64,000 nucleotides of DNA. It comes from a virus. The stretch's first letter is position 1. Each line of letters starts with the position of its first letter. The stretch spans positions 1 through 64,000 of the IMG/VR virus record IMGVR_UViG_3300044801_000206, one strand, 5' to 3'. Below are positions 1 through 8,256 of the stretch, piece after piece. The notes under the pieces are model-generated. The model was not told where the DNA came from. It did no database searches and was given only the letters and a program-made list of their open reading frames with translations. A program made the position numbers and the translations under genes.

Positions 1-194
1 CGCGTGGGACCAGTCAAACATGTACGTGCGGGGCGCGCGTGCCGAAAGCCCTGGCGGATCGCTGGCACGATTGCCCGGCTTGCGGATTGTCGGCTAGTCG
101 CGATCATGTGTCAGCTCAGGTAATTCTTCAAAGATCGGGGTGGAATGCCCCGTCAAGCGCCAACGTAGAGGTTGTAGTCTCATGCGTAGCTTGA
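1..194 (+). pseudogene. tnpB: TnpB 3' end, cut by window edge
   Basis: Reading from base 3, the frame gives the C-terminal end of an IS200/IS605 TnpB nuclease: the zinc-ribbon cysteine pairs (C-x-C and C-P-A-C) and the last RuvC motif with S-R-D-H, then a TGA at 192-194. It closely matches the C-terminus of the intact TnpB at 33319-34443, so the two belong to the same family. The 5' part lies outside the window, so it cannot be said whether the gene is intact. The reading frame itself is undamaged. Confidence 0.85.
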
Positions 195-213
195 GAAGCG
201 AACGGTAGTTCAC
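1..213 (+). mobile_element. Right end of an IS200/IS605-type element (edge fragment)
   Basis: The element continues past the tnpB stop to GGTAGTTCAC at 204-213, the same terminal sequence as the element ending at 34475. Compared with that copy it lacks part of the subterminal hairpin (CCGTCGCG-TTCA-CGCGACGG is reduced to GCGAACGG). The boundary is inferred from that alignment. Bases after 213 would be the guide segment if this end makes an omega RNA. Confidence 0.75.
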
Positions 214-227
214 AGAAACCGAATAGC

Positions 228-1613
228 ATGCCTGATCCCCAATCGCCGCTCCAAAAAGGTTTACCTACCAACGTAGAGGCGGAGCGGTTCGTCCTTGGCG
301 CCATACTCCTAGATGACTCGCTGTACTTCGAAGCGGCCGGCATGTTGGAGGCGGACGATTTCAGCCTGGACAAGCACCGCAGGATCTTCCGGCGCATGGG
401 GGAAATGAAGGATCGCGGCGAGACAATTGACCGCATCACCATCGCCAATGAGCTGATGAAATTCGGAGAGTTGGAAACCTGCGATGGCATCACCTACTTG
501 GTCTCGCTCGACAACGGCATCCCCATGCCACCCAACCTGGGAGCGTATGCCCGCATCGTCAAAGATAAAGCTCTCCTTCGCCGTATCATTTTCACTTCCC
601 AGCACATGATGAACCGGGCGCTGTTGGCCGAGGAGTCTCCCAAAGAGATCCTCAACGGAGCCAGAGACACGCTGCTCTCTATGGGCGTGGACGACAGCGA
701 AGGCGGCCCACAAAACCCCGAACAGATTATCCAGGACATGGGCGGCATCAGCAAATTCCTCGGTCCGCAAGAGCAGGGGTTATACACCGGCTTCTCGCGC
801 TACGACGAGATGACCGGTGGTTTACACGCTGGAGAATCCACAATCATTGCCGCCCGCCCTGGTGCTGGCAAGAGCGCTATGGCTTTGAATATCGCACAGC
901 ACGTCACCCTCAAACTTGAAAAGACTGTGATGTTCTTTTCGCTGGAAATGTCCAAGGCCCAGTTGCTTAGGCGGTTGGTCTGCGCTACGGCGCGTGTCGA
1001 TAGCCAGCGGGTGCGGATGAACTATTTGAACCAGGAGGAGCGGCGGAAACTCGCCTCCGCCACCAGCGCGATCGCCACGGCCAAACTGTACGTTGATGAC
1101 AAGAGCGCTGCCACCGTGGCGGATTTATATGCACGGATCCGCCGGCAGAACGCTCGCGGTCCAGTTGACTTGGTAATTGTGGACTACCTTCAGCTCATGT
1201 CCGCCGGCCGGAAATTCGAGAACCGCAATCAGGAGGTCACGTACATCAGCCGCCGCCTGAAGCTGATGACTTCTGAAATCGGCATACCGGTCATTGCGCT
1301 CTCGCAATTGAATCGTGCCACCGAAGCCCGTAAAGGGAACAACCGGCCGCAATTGTCCGATCTGCGCGAGAGCGGATCGATTGAACAGGACGCCGACAAT
1401 GTGGCGTTCATCTTCCGCGAGGAAATGTATACGAAAGACCGTGAGGATTTGCGTGGGCTGGCGGAACTCATTATTGCAAAACAGCGCAGCGGGCCGACCG
1501 GCGTAGTCAAGTTGGTTTTCCTGCATCAATTAACCAAGTTTGAGAACAGGACGGAGGACGTAGGACAGTTCGATACCGTGGAACCCTTATCGTTTGGGAG
1601 CAAAGATCTATGA
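228..1613 (+). CDS. dnaB: Replicative DNA helicase, DnaB family
   Basis: A 461-residue DnaB-type hexameric helicase that would unwind phage DNA at the fork. The N-terminal all-helical domain covers about residues 10-120 (T-N-V-E-A-E-R-F-V-L-G-A start). The RecA-like domain carries Walker A A-R-P-G-A-G-K-S at 209-216, a Walker B with I-V-D-Y-L-Q-L-M, the A-L-S-Q-L-N-R sensor and the L-R-E-S-G-S-I-E-Q-D-A-D block. Length is normal for the family. The ATG lies only 14 bp after the end of the upstream transposon fragment and has no clear Shine-Dalgarno sequence. The stop overlaps the next ATG (ATGA). It heads the + strand replication/accessory operon. Confidence 0.95.
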   Translation: MPDPQSPLQKGLPTNVEAERFVLGAILLDDSLYFEAAGMLEADDFSLDKHRRIFRRMGEMKDRGETIDRITIANELMKFGELETCDGITYLVSLDNGIPMPPNLGAYARIVKDKALLRRIIFTSQHMMNRALLAEESPKEILNGARDTLLSMGVDDSEGGPQNPEQIIQDMGGISKFLGPQEQGLYTGFSRYDEMTGGLHAGESTIIAARPGAGKSAMALNIAQHVTLKLEKTVMFFSLEMSKAQLLRRLVCATARVDSQRVRMNYLNQEERRKLASATSAIATAKLYVDDKSAATVADLYARIRRQNARGPVDLVIVDYLQLMSAGRKFENRNQEVTYISRRLKLMTSEIGIPVIALSQLNRATEARKGNNRPQLSDLRESGSIEQDADNVAFIFREEMYTKDREDLRGLAELIIAKQRSGPTGVVKLVFLHQLTKFENRTEDVGQFDTVEPLSFGSKDL

Positions 1614-2425
1614 CGCCACCGATTGAAACAGCCGAAACCGAAGTGATTACGGACGCTCACGTTGTTGAACGAGAACGTACGCACCTCAACGAGAATGAGC
1701 ATTCTCTCATTAAAGAACTGCTCCGGCCCGGCGCTTCAATCGAAGCCGTCATCCCAGCCGATGCCACCGCAGAAAAACTCTGGGACACCCTGGATGCCTG
1801 CGTGCGTGGGTTTGGCCTGCTGGAAACACGCATGCTCCGGCTCAAGCCGATCATCGGGAAAATCTTGCTGATCTTCGAGAACAAACCATCGCTCTACAAA
1901 GCGCTGGGCTATGACACCTTCAGCGATTTCATGCGCCGCGGCGTAGAAGAAACGCTCGGAGCGCACCACACCTGGGCCTACGAAGGCCATAAGCTGGCCA
2001 AGCATTGGGAGCAAGTGACGCCCGATCAGTACGCGAAGATTGGGCCGAAGAAGATGAACACGCTTAGCAAGTTCTGTACCGGCAGGTCCCGCAATGCGGA
2101 GGAATGGCTGGCTGCGGCCGAGACGATGAAGGTGAGCGAGTTCAATTCGTTCGTGGAACAGCGTGGGTTCCTTTCCCAAGGCGAATCGACCGGCGCCACG
2201 ATCATCATTCCCACCAACCGGAATATACTCGCGCACTGGAAAGAGTTCTGTAAGGACAAGCAGATCCAAGAGGGTGCTGGATCAAAACAGCAGGATGGAA
2301 TTTTAGAAGCACTCATGCAAATCGGTGAGGCAGAATTAAGGGCAACAGCAGAAGGGAAAGGGAGGCAAAAAATTGAGACTACAAAACGAACTGGTCCTCA
2401 ACCAAGCACGCTTGGTGGGGTGTAA
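1610..2425 (+). CDS. Hypothetical protein, replication operon
   Basis: A 271-residue protein not recognised with confidence. It starts at an ATG overlapping the dnaB stop (ATGA), so it is translationally coupled. Residues about 25-190 look helical and soluble, with several Trp and Lys-rich segments (for example H-H-T-W-A-Y-E-G-H-K-L). The tail is polar and disordered. No signal peptide, membrane segment or catalytic motif is visible. Its place after dnaB suggests a helper in replication or recombination, such as a loader, but this is position-based inference only. Confidence 0.8.
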   Translation: MTPPIETAETEVITDAHVVERERTHLNENEHSLIKELLRPGASIEAVIPADATAEKLWDTLDACVRGFGLLETRMLRLKPIIGKILLIFENKPSLYKALGYDTFSDFMRRGVEETLGAHHTWAYEGHKLAKHWEQVTPDQYAKIGPKKMNTLSKFCTGRSRNAEEWLAAAETMKVSEFNSFVEQRGFLSQGESTGATIIIPTNRNILAHWKEFCKDKQIQEGAGSKQQDGILEALMQIGEAELRATAEGKGRQKIETTKRTGPQPSTLGGV

Positions 2426-2930
2426 TTTACTGCCAACCAAGGAAGACCCGAAGGTAACCTTGGCATTCAGGGCAAGTCTAACCCGCGAGGTCGCAGAAGC
2501 CTTTGGCTGTCGGGATATCATCTACGCTGGCGACTGCCCCCGGAGCGGCGTCGAAAAGATCTCTCTGGAAGGCGAAGAGATCGATTGCGGAATTCACTTC
2601 AAGCATGACAGCTTTGCCTTCCATGCGGTGGCAAACTCGTTGGGCCATTATGTGGCAAAGATGGAAGGCACCGGGCCAACGCTGCTGTTCTCGGTCAAAC
2701 TTACTGGGTACGCAGAGGTCGCAGCGCAGTTCGTCTGCGCGGTTCACATTGATCCGCTCGACATCACGTTGAAGCCGACGCAGCAACCGTTGGACCTACA
2801 AGAAGAGGCGCAGCCTGCGGAGGCTGAAGACAGCGAGCGGTTGATCTCGAAAGAGCAAGCGGCCGATACTGCGGCGGAAGATGCCACTGATTTCATGGCA
2901 GAAGTCGGTATACCGGAGGCCGTGGAATGA
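2373..2930 (+). CDS. Hypothetical acidic protein, replication operon
   Basis: A 185-residue protein of unknown function. The chosen start is a TTG at 2373, preceded by GGGAGG at a good distance; it overlaps the previous gene by 53 bp. Residues 1-130 look like a mixed alpha/beta domain. The last 50 residues are very acidic and Glu/Ala-rich. Acidic tails are typical of single-strand-binding and other DNA-mimic replication proteins, so an SSB-like or recombination-partner role is possible, but no family signature is seen. Confidence 0.75.
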   Translation: MRLQNELVLNQARLVGCNLLPTKEDPKVTLAFRASLTREVAEAFGCRDIIYAGDCPRSGVEKISLEGEEIDCGIHFKHDSFAFHAVANSLGHYVAKMEGTGPTLLFSVKLTGYAEVAAQFVCAVHIDPLDITLKPTQQPLDLQEEAQPAEAEDSERLISKEQAADTAAEDATDFMAEVGIPEAVE

Positions 2931-3136
2931 TCTGCCCCAACGAACCACTTTACGGCCTTCACAAGCACCCTATCCTGCTGATACCCCGCAAGGTGGCTTT
3001 CATTTGTGAGATCTGCCACGAGCCAGGGATAGGCCAGCCAGGGCAGATCGTCCACTCGGGGGAATGCAGAACGGAACGAGGCCGGCAAAGAGCCAGACGG
3101 GCAGCCGGGAAGCACCGGAAGGCAGCGAAAGCATGA
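2927..3136 (+). CDS. Small Cys-containing basic protein
   Basis: A 69-residue protein coupled on both sides: its ATG overlaps the stop of the gene before, and its TGA overlaps the ATG of the resolvase gene after. It carries C-E-I-C-H followed by a later C, a possible zinc knuckle, and ends in an Arg/Lys/Ala-rich tail (positions 45-69) that could bind nucleic acid. No family recognised. Confidence 0.7.
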   Translation: MICPNEPLYGLHKHPILLIPRKVAFICEICHEPGIGQPGQIVHSGECRTERGRQRARRAAGKHRKAAKA

Positions 3137-3573
3137 GCGAACACATTCAGTTCTTTGTGCCAGGGATACCACGTCCTGGTGGCAGCAAGAAGGGGTTCTA
3201 CAACAAACGGCTTGGCCGGGTAATGATGGTTGAGGCCGGCAAGCACACTGCGAACTGGCGGGCATCGGTTTCGCAAGCCGGGTCCGAAGCGGTGACGGAA
3301 CTCCTTACCGGCCCGTTGCGCGTAAGATTCGACTTCGTATTCACGAGGCCGAAATCGCACTACGGGAGCGGAAAGAATAGCACCACATTGAAGGCAGGCG
3401 CCCCGCCATATCCAGCCAGCAAGCCCGATTGCCTGAAATGTGGGCGATCCACGGAAGACGCGCTTACAGGTATCCTCTGGCGAGACGATGCGCAAATTGT
3501 AACAGAGGCCCTTACCAAGCGCTACGGCGAACAAGCTGGCTGTCTGATCAGGGTAGCCCCGGAGAAAGCGTAG
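3133..3573 (+). CDS. rusA: RusA-family Holliday junction resolvase
   Basis: A 146-residue RusA-like endonuclease that would resolve recombination intermediates by paired cuts. The ATG at 3133 is chosen over the longer frame starting at 3064 because it sits in an ATGA overlap with the upstream gene and the protein then begins directly with the beta strand F-F-V-P-G-I-P-R-P. Family signs are R-P-K-S-H-Y, K-P-D-C, and D-A-L-T-G-I-L-W-R-D-D-A-Q-I with the acidic residues expected for metal binding, then K-R-Y-G near the end. It fits with the DnaB helicase and small genes upstream in a replication/recombination operon. Confidence 0.88.
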   Translation: MSEHIQFFVPGIPRPGGSKKGFYNKRLGRVMMVEAGKHTANWRASVSQAGSEAVTELLTGPLRVRFDFVFTRPKSHYGSGKNSTTLKAGAPPYPASKPDCLKCGRSTEDALTGILWRDDAQIVTEALTKRYGEQAGCLIRVAPEKA

Positions 3574-3574
3574 G

Positions 3575-4120
3575 GTGCCTGGCAAGCAGGGCAAGAGAGA
3601 TCGTATCAACCGTGCCAGGGCCAAGCGCGTAATTTGGGCAGCCTTGACTGGCGTAAGCTATGAGGTCATAGCCAAGCGTGAAGGCATAACGGTGAAAAAA
3701 CTACATGATTATATTGGCTGCTACACCAAGTGGTTCTGGAATGCGTACGACAAGTGGGAAGCCGCAGAGTCCCGCTGCCGTGTGATGGCCATGGAATTAA
3801 ATCTTCTCCGGATCGGGAAAGAGGCACCGCGCGATCGACCGCTGGAGAGCCTGCACCCGCCGGAATTATGGATGAAGTGGTTCAAAATAGCTGGCATTGA
3901 AACGGTAAACCAACTGCGCTCAGTTGACAGCAAAACGCTTCTGGACCGGCCGAGGTTTGCTACCGGGGCAATTGAGTGGGCGATCCTGAAATTGGGCAAA
4001 GCAGGGTTATCGCACAGGCTGACTGCCCCGCAACGGCCGAAGTATATGAAAAGTCCAAGGAGCATTTCGCTCAAGAACCGAGCGCTATGGGGCAATGTTT
4101 GGCAAGCGGGCAGAGAGTAG
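3575..4120 (+). CDS. HTH protein with an RNA polymerase alpha-CTD-like domain
   Basis: A 181-residue protein starting at GTG 3575, with GGAG about 10 bases upstream, directly after rusA. Residues 27-48 form a helix-turn-helix (Y-E-V-I-A-K-R-E-G-I-T-V-K-K-L-H). Residues about 88-149 resemble the C-terminal domain of the RNA polymerase alpha subunit: R-P-L-E-S-L-H opening, G-I-E-T-V-N-Q-L-R helix, L-L-D-R-P-R-F, then A-I-E-W-A-I-L-K-L-G-K-A-G-L. This pairing suggests a DNA-binding transcription factor that imitates or replaces alpha-CTD contacts at promoters. The assignment is from motif resemblance only. Confidence 0.7.
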   Translation: MPGKQGKRDRINRARAKRVIWAALTGVSYEVIAKREGITVKKLHDYIGCYTKWFWNAYDKWEAAESRCRVMAMELNLLRIGKEAPRDRPLESLHPPELWMKWFKIAGIETVNQLRSVDSKTLLDRPRFATGAIEWAILKLGKAGLSHRLTAPQRPKYMKSPRSISLKNRALWGNVWQAGRE

Positions 4121-4129
4121 GAGGCAAAG

Positions 4130-5131
4130 TTGAGCAAGACTTCAATCGAGTGGACCCAGCACACATGGAACCCGACGCGCGGCTGTTCCCGTGTCTCGCG
4201 CGGCTGCGAAAATTGCTATGCGGAACGGATGGCGGGGCGATTTTGCGGGCCAAAATTAATGGACAGCGACAAGGCCCCATTTGAAGGATTTGTGAAAATA
4301 ACCGGCGCCGGGCCGCGTTGGACCGGCAAGGTGGAGCTGATCGAGTCCAAATTGGAGGAACCGATCCACTGGCGGAAGCCGCGCCTAGTCTTTGTAAATT
4401 CGATGAGCGATCTATTTCACGAGGCGCTGTCTCTCCGCGACAAGGAGCGAATTTTCCGCGTGATGCTGAGCAGCCCGAGGCACACGTTCCAGATCCTAAC
4501 CAAACGGGCGAAGTTGATGTCTGAACAGGTCCCGCAGATTATGTACCGCATCTTCGGCCCCCACTGGACCATGCCCGGATTCATTCACCTAGGCGTCTCC
4601 GTCGAAGACCAGGAGACCGCCGACGAGCGCATCCCGCACTTGCTGCGGACGCCGGCGGCGGTACGGTTCGTCAGTTACGAGCCGGCGCTCGGGCCGGTGG
4701 ATTTCCGCAAATGGTTTGACGAAGGCCTGGAGTGCAATTACTGCGAGATGTGGCGCGGCACGGAAGCGGAGGCGAAGCTTGACGGCAACGAGGAAGATCC
4801 TGGATTTCTGTGCCCAAATTGCGGTGAGTCGTGCGCCCACTTGCCGGTGGACGAGCGTTTAGACCAAGTGATCATTGGTGGTGAATCCGGAGCAGGAGGC
4901 CGCCCGTTCGATTTGCAGTGGGCACGGAACACCATTGCGCAGTGCAAGGCGGCGGGAATTTTGTGTTTTTTTAAGCAGGCAGGGTCAAACGCAATGCTTA
5001 ACAATAAACGTCTACTCCTTCATGATAGAAAAGGCGGAGAACTATCTGAACTGCCCGCCGATTTGAATGTTAGGGAGATTCCGAATGCCCTACAAAGATC
5101 CACAGAAGGCAAAGGAAAATCAACGTCATGA
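4130..5131 (+). CDS. Phage Gp37/Gp68 family protein (radical-SAM-like)
   Basis: A 333-residue protein with the hallmark opening of the phage Gp37/Gp68 (DUF5131) family: I-E-W-T-x-x-T-W-N-P followed by cysteines 19, 26 and 29 (C-x6-C-x2-C) and then Y-A-E. The start is a TTG at 4130 with a strong AGGAGG upstream. A zinc-ribbon insertion (C-x2-C ... C-x2-C-x3-C) lies around residues 203-240. The biochemical function of this family is not settled. The stop codon TGA lies where the end of the decayed TnpB element begins, so the natural C-terminus has probably been replaced by the insertion. Confidence 0.85.
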   Translation: MSKTSIEWTQHTWNPTRGCSRVSRGCENCYAERMAGRFCGPKLMDSDKAPFEGFVKITGAGPRWTGKVELIESKLEEPIHWRKPRLVFVNSMSDLFHEALSLRDKERIFRVMLSSPRHTFQILTKRAKLMSEQVPQIMYRIFGPHWTMPGFIHLGVSVEDQETADERIPHLLRTPAAVRFVSYEPALGPVDFRKWFDEGLECNYCEMWRGTEAEAKLDGNEEDPGFLCPNCGESCAHLPVDERLDQVIIGGESGAGGRPFDLQWARNTIAQCKAAGILCFFKQAGSNAMLNNKRLLLHDRKGGELSELPADLNVREIPNALQRSTEGKGKSTS

Positions 5132-6010
5132 CCCCACGGCTAAAGCCGGGGGCTTGTAACTGAGCCATGCGATACAACTGCACAACCCGCTACGTTCGGG
5201 CACATGACGGCGCCCCTGCCCGCTATTACCCTGGCAGCGTTGATATCCGCGTGCTCGGCGTATCCGCACGCCAAACACCGGAAGGTCGATTGGTTGGGAC
5301 GATTGCGCTTGTCAGTGTACCCGCAAGCGGAGCATTCCCGGCTGGTATTTCTCGGATCAACGGCGAACAGCGGGACACCCGCCAACGCCGCCTTGTACTC
5401 CGTAAACGCCCTCAACTGTGCGAATGCCCAACTATGCAGAACTGCTCGTTGCGGTTTCCTAGCCCTGATCCTGGCCCGAATCCCCGTCAGTTCCTCGACG
5501 GCGATCCCGCGCCAGGTGCGTTCGGCTTTAGCAACGATCTGCTTGGAAATACAGTGGTTCATGTCTTTGGCGAAGCGCGTCTCTTTGCCTGCCAACTTTT
5601 TCAATCGGCGGTTAGCCGATTTCGTTTGTCGCTTCTGAAGTGCGGAGCGCAGTCGCTGATGCCGATGTCGAATCGACTTCAATTTGGAGCCAGAGTACTG
5701 CGTACCGTCGCTATCGCTGGCGATCTGCGCGATACCAAGATCCACCCCCAGAAATTCGGACACATCGGATGGTAGGCGATCTTCTGGATAGCGAATGCCT
5801 GGAATACCTTCTTCTCCCAGGCGAGGACGCTGATCCAATTGCAGGCGGCATTGGCCCTTGCCATCGTCTCCATGAGGGCGGCATGGGGGATCTGGTTCGC
5901 TACCAGTTTTACCTTGGCCGTCAGTTTCATAAACACAGTATAGCACAAAATCGTCTTAACAATACAGGAGGCGGCGCTTCCTCCCCACGCCTGAAGGCGG
6001 GAGCTTCCGC
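5126..6010 (-). mobile_element. Decayed IS200/IS605-type element (tnpB only)
   Basis: The right end is a hairpin of the CCCCACGGCTAAAGCCGGGG type around 5133-5153. The left end has a similar GC-rich stem around 5980-6005 (CTCCCCACGCCTGAAGGCGGGAG). Between them lies a broken tnpB. The right-end hairpin resembles that of the intact element ending at 10002. Boundaries are approximate. Confidence 0.7.
5140..5930 (-). pseudogene. tnpB: TnpB pseudogene, internal deletion and frameshift
   Basis: The N-terminus (M-K-L-T-A-K-V-K-L, start at 5930) is in one frame up to about residue 55. The rest continues in another frame from about 5780 down. Most of the wedge/REC region between them is missing, so the total is about 265 codons instead of 370-400. 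The RuvC parts remain: L-G-V-D-L-G, the I-A-V-E-E-L glutamate, the zinc ribbon C-S-A-C ... C-L-A-C, and H-A-D-I-N-A-A. Nuclease function is probably lost, while the 3' end that would form the RNA scaffold is intact. Confidence 0.8.
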
Positions 6011-6123
6011 GCACGCCGATGAGCCCCGCCGGCTCGCAGGGCAGGGAGGACAGCGGTGAATTGAGGGATAAAGAGGGATTCAGCGGGAGTTGCTTACGAG
6101 GGAGCCGGCGGCGGTTAATGAAT

Positions 6124-6372
6124 TCATTTTTGGTCGCTCACTGATAGCGACCCGTCAATACAGCGATGCGACAGGTTGAGTTTAGGTGGCGAAGTCAGGA
6201 TGCAGTACGATCCGCAATCCCACGTCACAATTGTATAAGTAGACAGGCACCGAGAGATGCCCCCGGTACGCCGCTGCACGCTGACTCGTGGCGCACTGCA
6301 ATGCGGGCAAGCATTGGTCGGTATCACCGGATCATCTGCGGTGCTCTCGGTCTGGATCGGTTGTGCAGCCAT
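6124..6372 (-). CDS. Small zinc-ribbon-like protein
   Basis: An 82-residue protein starting 5 bp after the stop of the deoxyhypusine-synthase-like gene, so probably co-transcribed with it. C-P-H-C near residue 22 and a later D-C-G-S-Y-C form a possible zinc ribbon. The last codons overlap a 7-bp stem hairpin (GGTCGCT ... AGCGACC, 6131-6153) without a U-tract. Function unknown. Confidence 0.55.
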   Translation of the reverse strand: MAAQPIQTESTADDPVIPTNACPHCSAPRVSVQRRTGGISRCLSTYTIVTWDCGSYCILTSPPKLNLSHRCIDGSLSVSDQK

Positions 6373-6377
6373 ATAAG

Positions 6378-8048
6378 TTAAGCTTTCGTTTCGAGCAGAG
6401 CCTTTACCAGCAGCGGGAAGACAAGCGTGTAATCACCCACGACTTCCGCGTTCATCCCGACAATCTCGCCTTTAGCTCCACCCTCTTTCTCTGGTGGCCA
6501 GAATTTTCCCCACGAGCGCCCCTCCGAGTTTTTTAGAATCAGCGAGTTGGCGGCGAAATTGTGGGTGCCGGCAACCGTCATGTCGAACGTTTCGTCTTCT
6601 CCCCAGTACTCCACTGACTCGACAATGTGATTAGCCTCTCGTTGCTCCTTGTAGGCTACGTTGAACGGCATCAGCCTATCGGCCGGCTTTAGTTCGGATA
6701 GCTTTTTATATGAGCCGTCGCGCATTAGAAATTGGTGATCGGCCGAGGCAATCACTTCTCCCGTGCATCTTCTGGATCGCTTAGTCTCGTTTCCTTTAGA
6801 TACCCAGGAGTACTTCACTTTGTAAAGCGTCTTCTTGCCGGACGGGAATACGGCCGATACATTCGACAGGACAATCCGCTTCTTTTCGCGGTCGTATGAA
6901 TAAACTGGGAACCCACTCTTGCCGACCAGTTCTCGGATTGGAATTCCGCGTGGATACATCTTTAGATTGCGGGGCGTCTCAATTAGGGTATCCCCGTGAA
7001 GGCAGTAGCTGCAACCGCTAAGTCCTGCATTTGTACCAGATGCGTCACAGATCCGCACGGCATATTTGAACCGCATAATCAACGATTTAGGTTCTGCTCC
7101 GTACTCTGTCAGGATGTCGAACGAGGGCCCGACCTGTTGCGCCCAATTCCTCGGAACTCCACCGCCCAAGGTGACGACTCCGCACGATTCCTTATGCTGC
7201 TTGATGAGATCCGCGTATCGTTCCCAATCCCCGAACGCATCGAACATAAGCGTGGGCTTGTCCGCCTTCTCGCGCAGCACATTCTGCGCGTAGAAATCCA
7301 AGCCAATCTCGGAGTCGCTGAAGGACGGTATGAAAATTGGGATGCCGTTTCTTTGAGCAGCGTGCAGCAAGCCATTCTCTTTTGGGAAGTCCTTGTTCAA
7401 CCGCTCACCGAGCAACTCCGTAATGTCGGCGCTCGTTATCAGCGTGTCGGGGTCCAACGAATCGGTGATCTCCCGCAGGATGTCGAACCCTTCGTTCAGC
7501 GAGTCTTCCAGTTCAATGCAATCGTAAATCCGGTTGTAGCCTTTAGCGTAAAACCAATTGTCGTCAACCGCTTCGGGGTCATCAACTTGGAACATCGGTC
7601 GGCCGCGCTCAACGCTGAAGCTGTGGGTGATGACGGAGCCGGTGCTGACAATGCAATGCACCAACTCGTGGTCAATGAGGTCGGCAATTAGAGGACTCAG
7701 CGGCGTGGCATTCCCTGAGAGCGTCAAGACCGTAAAGCATTTCTTGTCCTTTGCCATTGCTTGAAGGACTTCGAGCGCTTTGCCAACATCCCGACCGCCG
7801 GCTGTCGTCCCGCCCATTGCCTCCGCCAACCCGCTGAACGTGTGGATCTCATCGGCGTGGGGGAAGGCGATAGCTTGCATGCCATGCTCTTTGCCGTGGC
7901 CCAACTTGCGTTCATGAGGTTTCGGTAGCCGCGTCACCGGCGGAGCGATAGCCTGCTGCGGAGAGTCCACAGTCTTTCCTGCTTCAGCCTTCGGCTTGGC
8001 CGGCGCGGCTTTAGGCGGTTCTGGCGGAGGAGCGGTTTTCGGCGGCAT
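6378..8048 (-). CDS. Deoxyhypusine synthase family enzyme interrupted by a mini-intein
   Basis: A 556-residue precursor; the start at 8048 is chosen because the longer frame to 8096 runs into the gene before it. Residues 1-45 are a Pro/Ala/Lys-rich leader. The enzyme part has the family blocks: L-T-L-S-G-N-A near 110, V-S-T-G-S-V-I-T-H near 134, P-S-F-S-D-S-E-I-G, L-G-G-G-V-P-R-N-W, and S-E-G-R-S-W-G-K with the catalytic lysine at 515. The family (NAD-dependent) makes deoxyhypusine on eIF5A in eukaryotes and archaea, or homospermidine-type polyamines in bacteria. An intein occupies residues 349-507, just before the catalytic block. After splicing the enzyme would be about 397 residues. Which substrate it uses is unknown. 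Confidence 0.85.
   Translation of the reverse strand: MPPKTAPPPEPPKAAPAKPKAEAGKTVDSPQQAIAPPVTRLPKPHERKLGHGKEHGMQAIAFPHADEIHTFSGLAEAMGGTTAGGRDVGKALEVLQAMAKDKKCFTVLTLSGNATPLSPLIADLIDHELVHCIVSTGSVITHSFSVERGRPMFQVDDPEAVDDNWFYAKGYNRIYDCIELEDSLNEGFDILREITDSLDPDTLITSADITELLGERLNKDFPKENGLLHAAQRNGIPIFIPSFSDSEIGLDFYAQNVLREKADKPTLMFDAFGDWERYADLIKQHKESCGVVTLGGGVPRNWAQQVGPSFDILTEYGAEPKSLIMRFKYAVRICDASGTNAGLSGCSYCLHGDTLIETPRNLKMYPRGIPIRELVGKSGFPVYSYDREKKRIVLSNVSAVFPSGKKTLYKVKYSWVSKGNETKRSRRCTGEVIASADHQFLMRDGSYKKLSELKPADRLMPFNVAYKEQREANHIVESVEYWGEDETFDMTVAGTHNFAANSLILKNSEGRSWGKFWPPEKEGGAKGEIVGMNAEVVGDYTLVFPLLVKALLETKA
6528..7004 (-). other. Mini-intein in the deoxyhypusine-synthase-like gene
   Basis: A 159-residue intein begins with Cys (C-L-H-G-D-T-L-I, block A). 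Block B is A-S-A-D-H-Q-F-L; block F is M-T-V-A-G-T-H-N-F-A-A-N; the end is L-I-L-K-N followed by Ser as first residue of the C-extein. No homing endonuclease domain fits in this length. The penultimate residue is Lys where His is usual. It splits the exteins at G-C-S-Y / S-E-G-R-S-W-G-K, inside the most conserved part of the enzyme. Confidence 0.85.
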
Positions 8049-8058
8049 CGCCTTTATT

Positions 8059-8256
8059 CTACCGCCGCCCGCGAGTTGATACGCGACGAACTGCACGGCT
8101 AGCTGAAGCGCGTACAGGCAAAGCCCTCATCTTCATGCCGCGGTTCTCCGCTAGCATCTTGTGCGCTTTGGCAGGGCTGGGGGCGCCGGGACGTTTAACG
8201 CGGCCAGAGGCAGCCGCACCGAGAAAAGCTGCCTGTTTTTGGCTGACGATTTTCAT
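8059..8256 (-). CDS. Small basic hypothetical protein
   Basis: A 65-residue Arg/Lys/Ala-rich protein with a strong AAAGGAGG before its ATG (about 8262-8270). It opens M-K-I-V-S-Q-K-Q-A-A-F-L-G-A and contains S-P-A-K-A-H-K-M-L-A-E-N-R-G, a style common in small phage proteins of unknown role. It lies just upstream of the deoxyhypusine-synthase-like gene. The left end of the transposon at 8283 lies immediately beyond its ribosome binding site, so its native promoter may have been displaced. Confidence 0.65.
   Translation of the reverse strand: MKIVSQKQAAFLGAAASGRVKRPGAPSPAKAHKMLAENRGMKMRALPVRASASRAVRRVSTRGRR

Noticed and set aside
5167-5775. + strand open frames across the decayed TnpB element
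   Set aside because: They mirror the broken tnpB on the other strand and show no independent coding signs.
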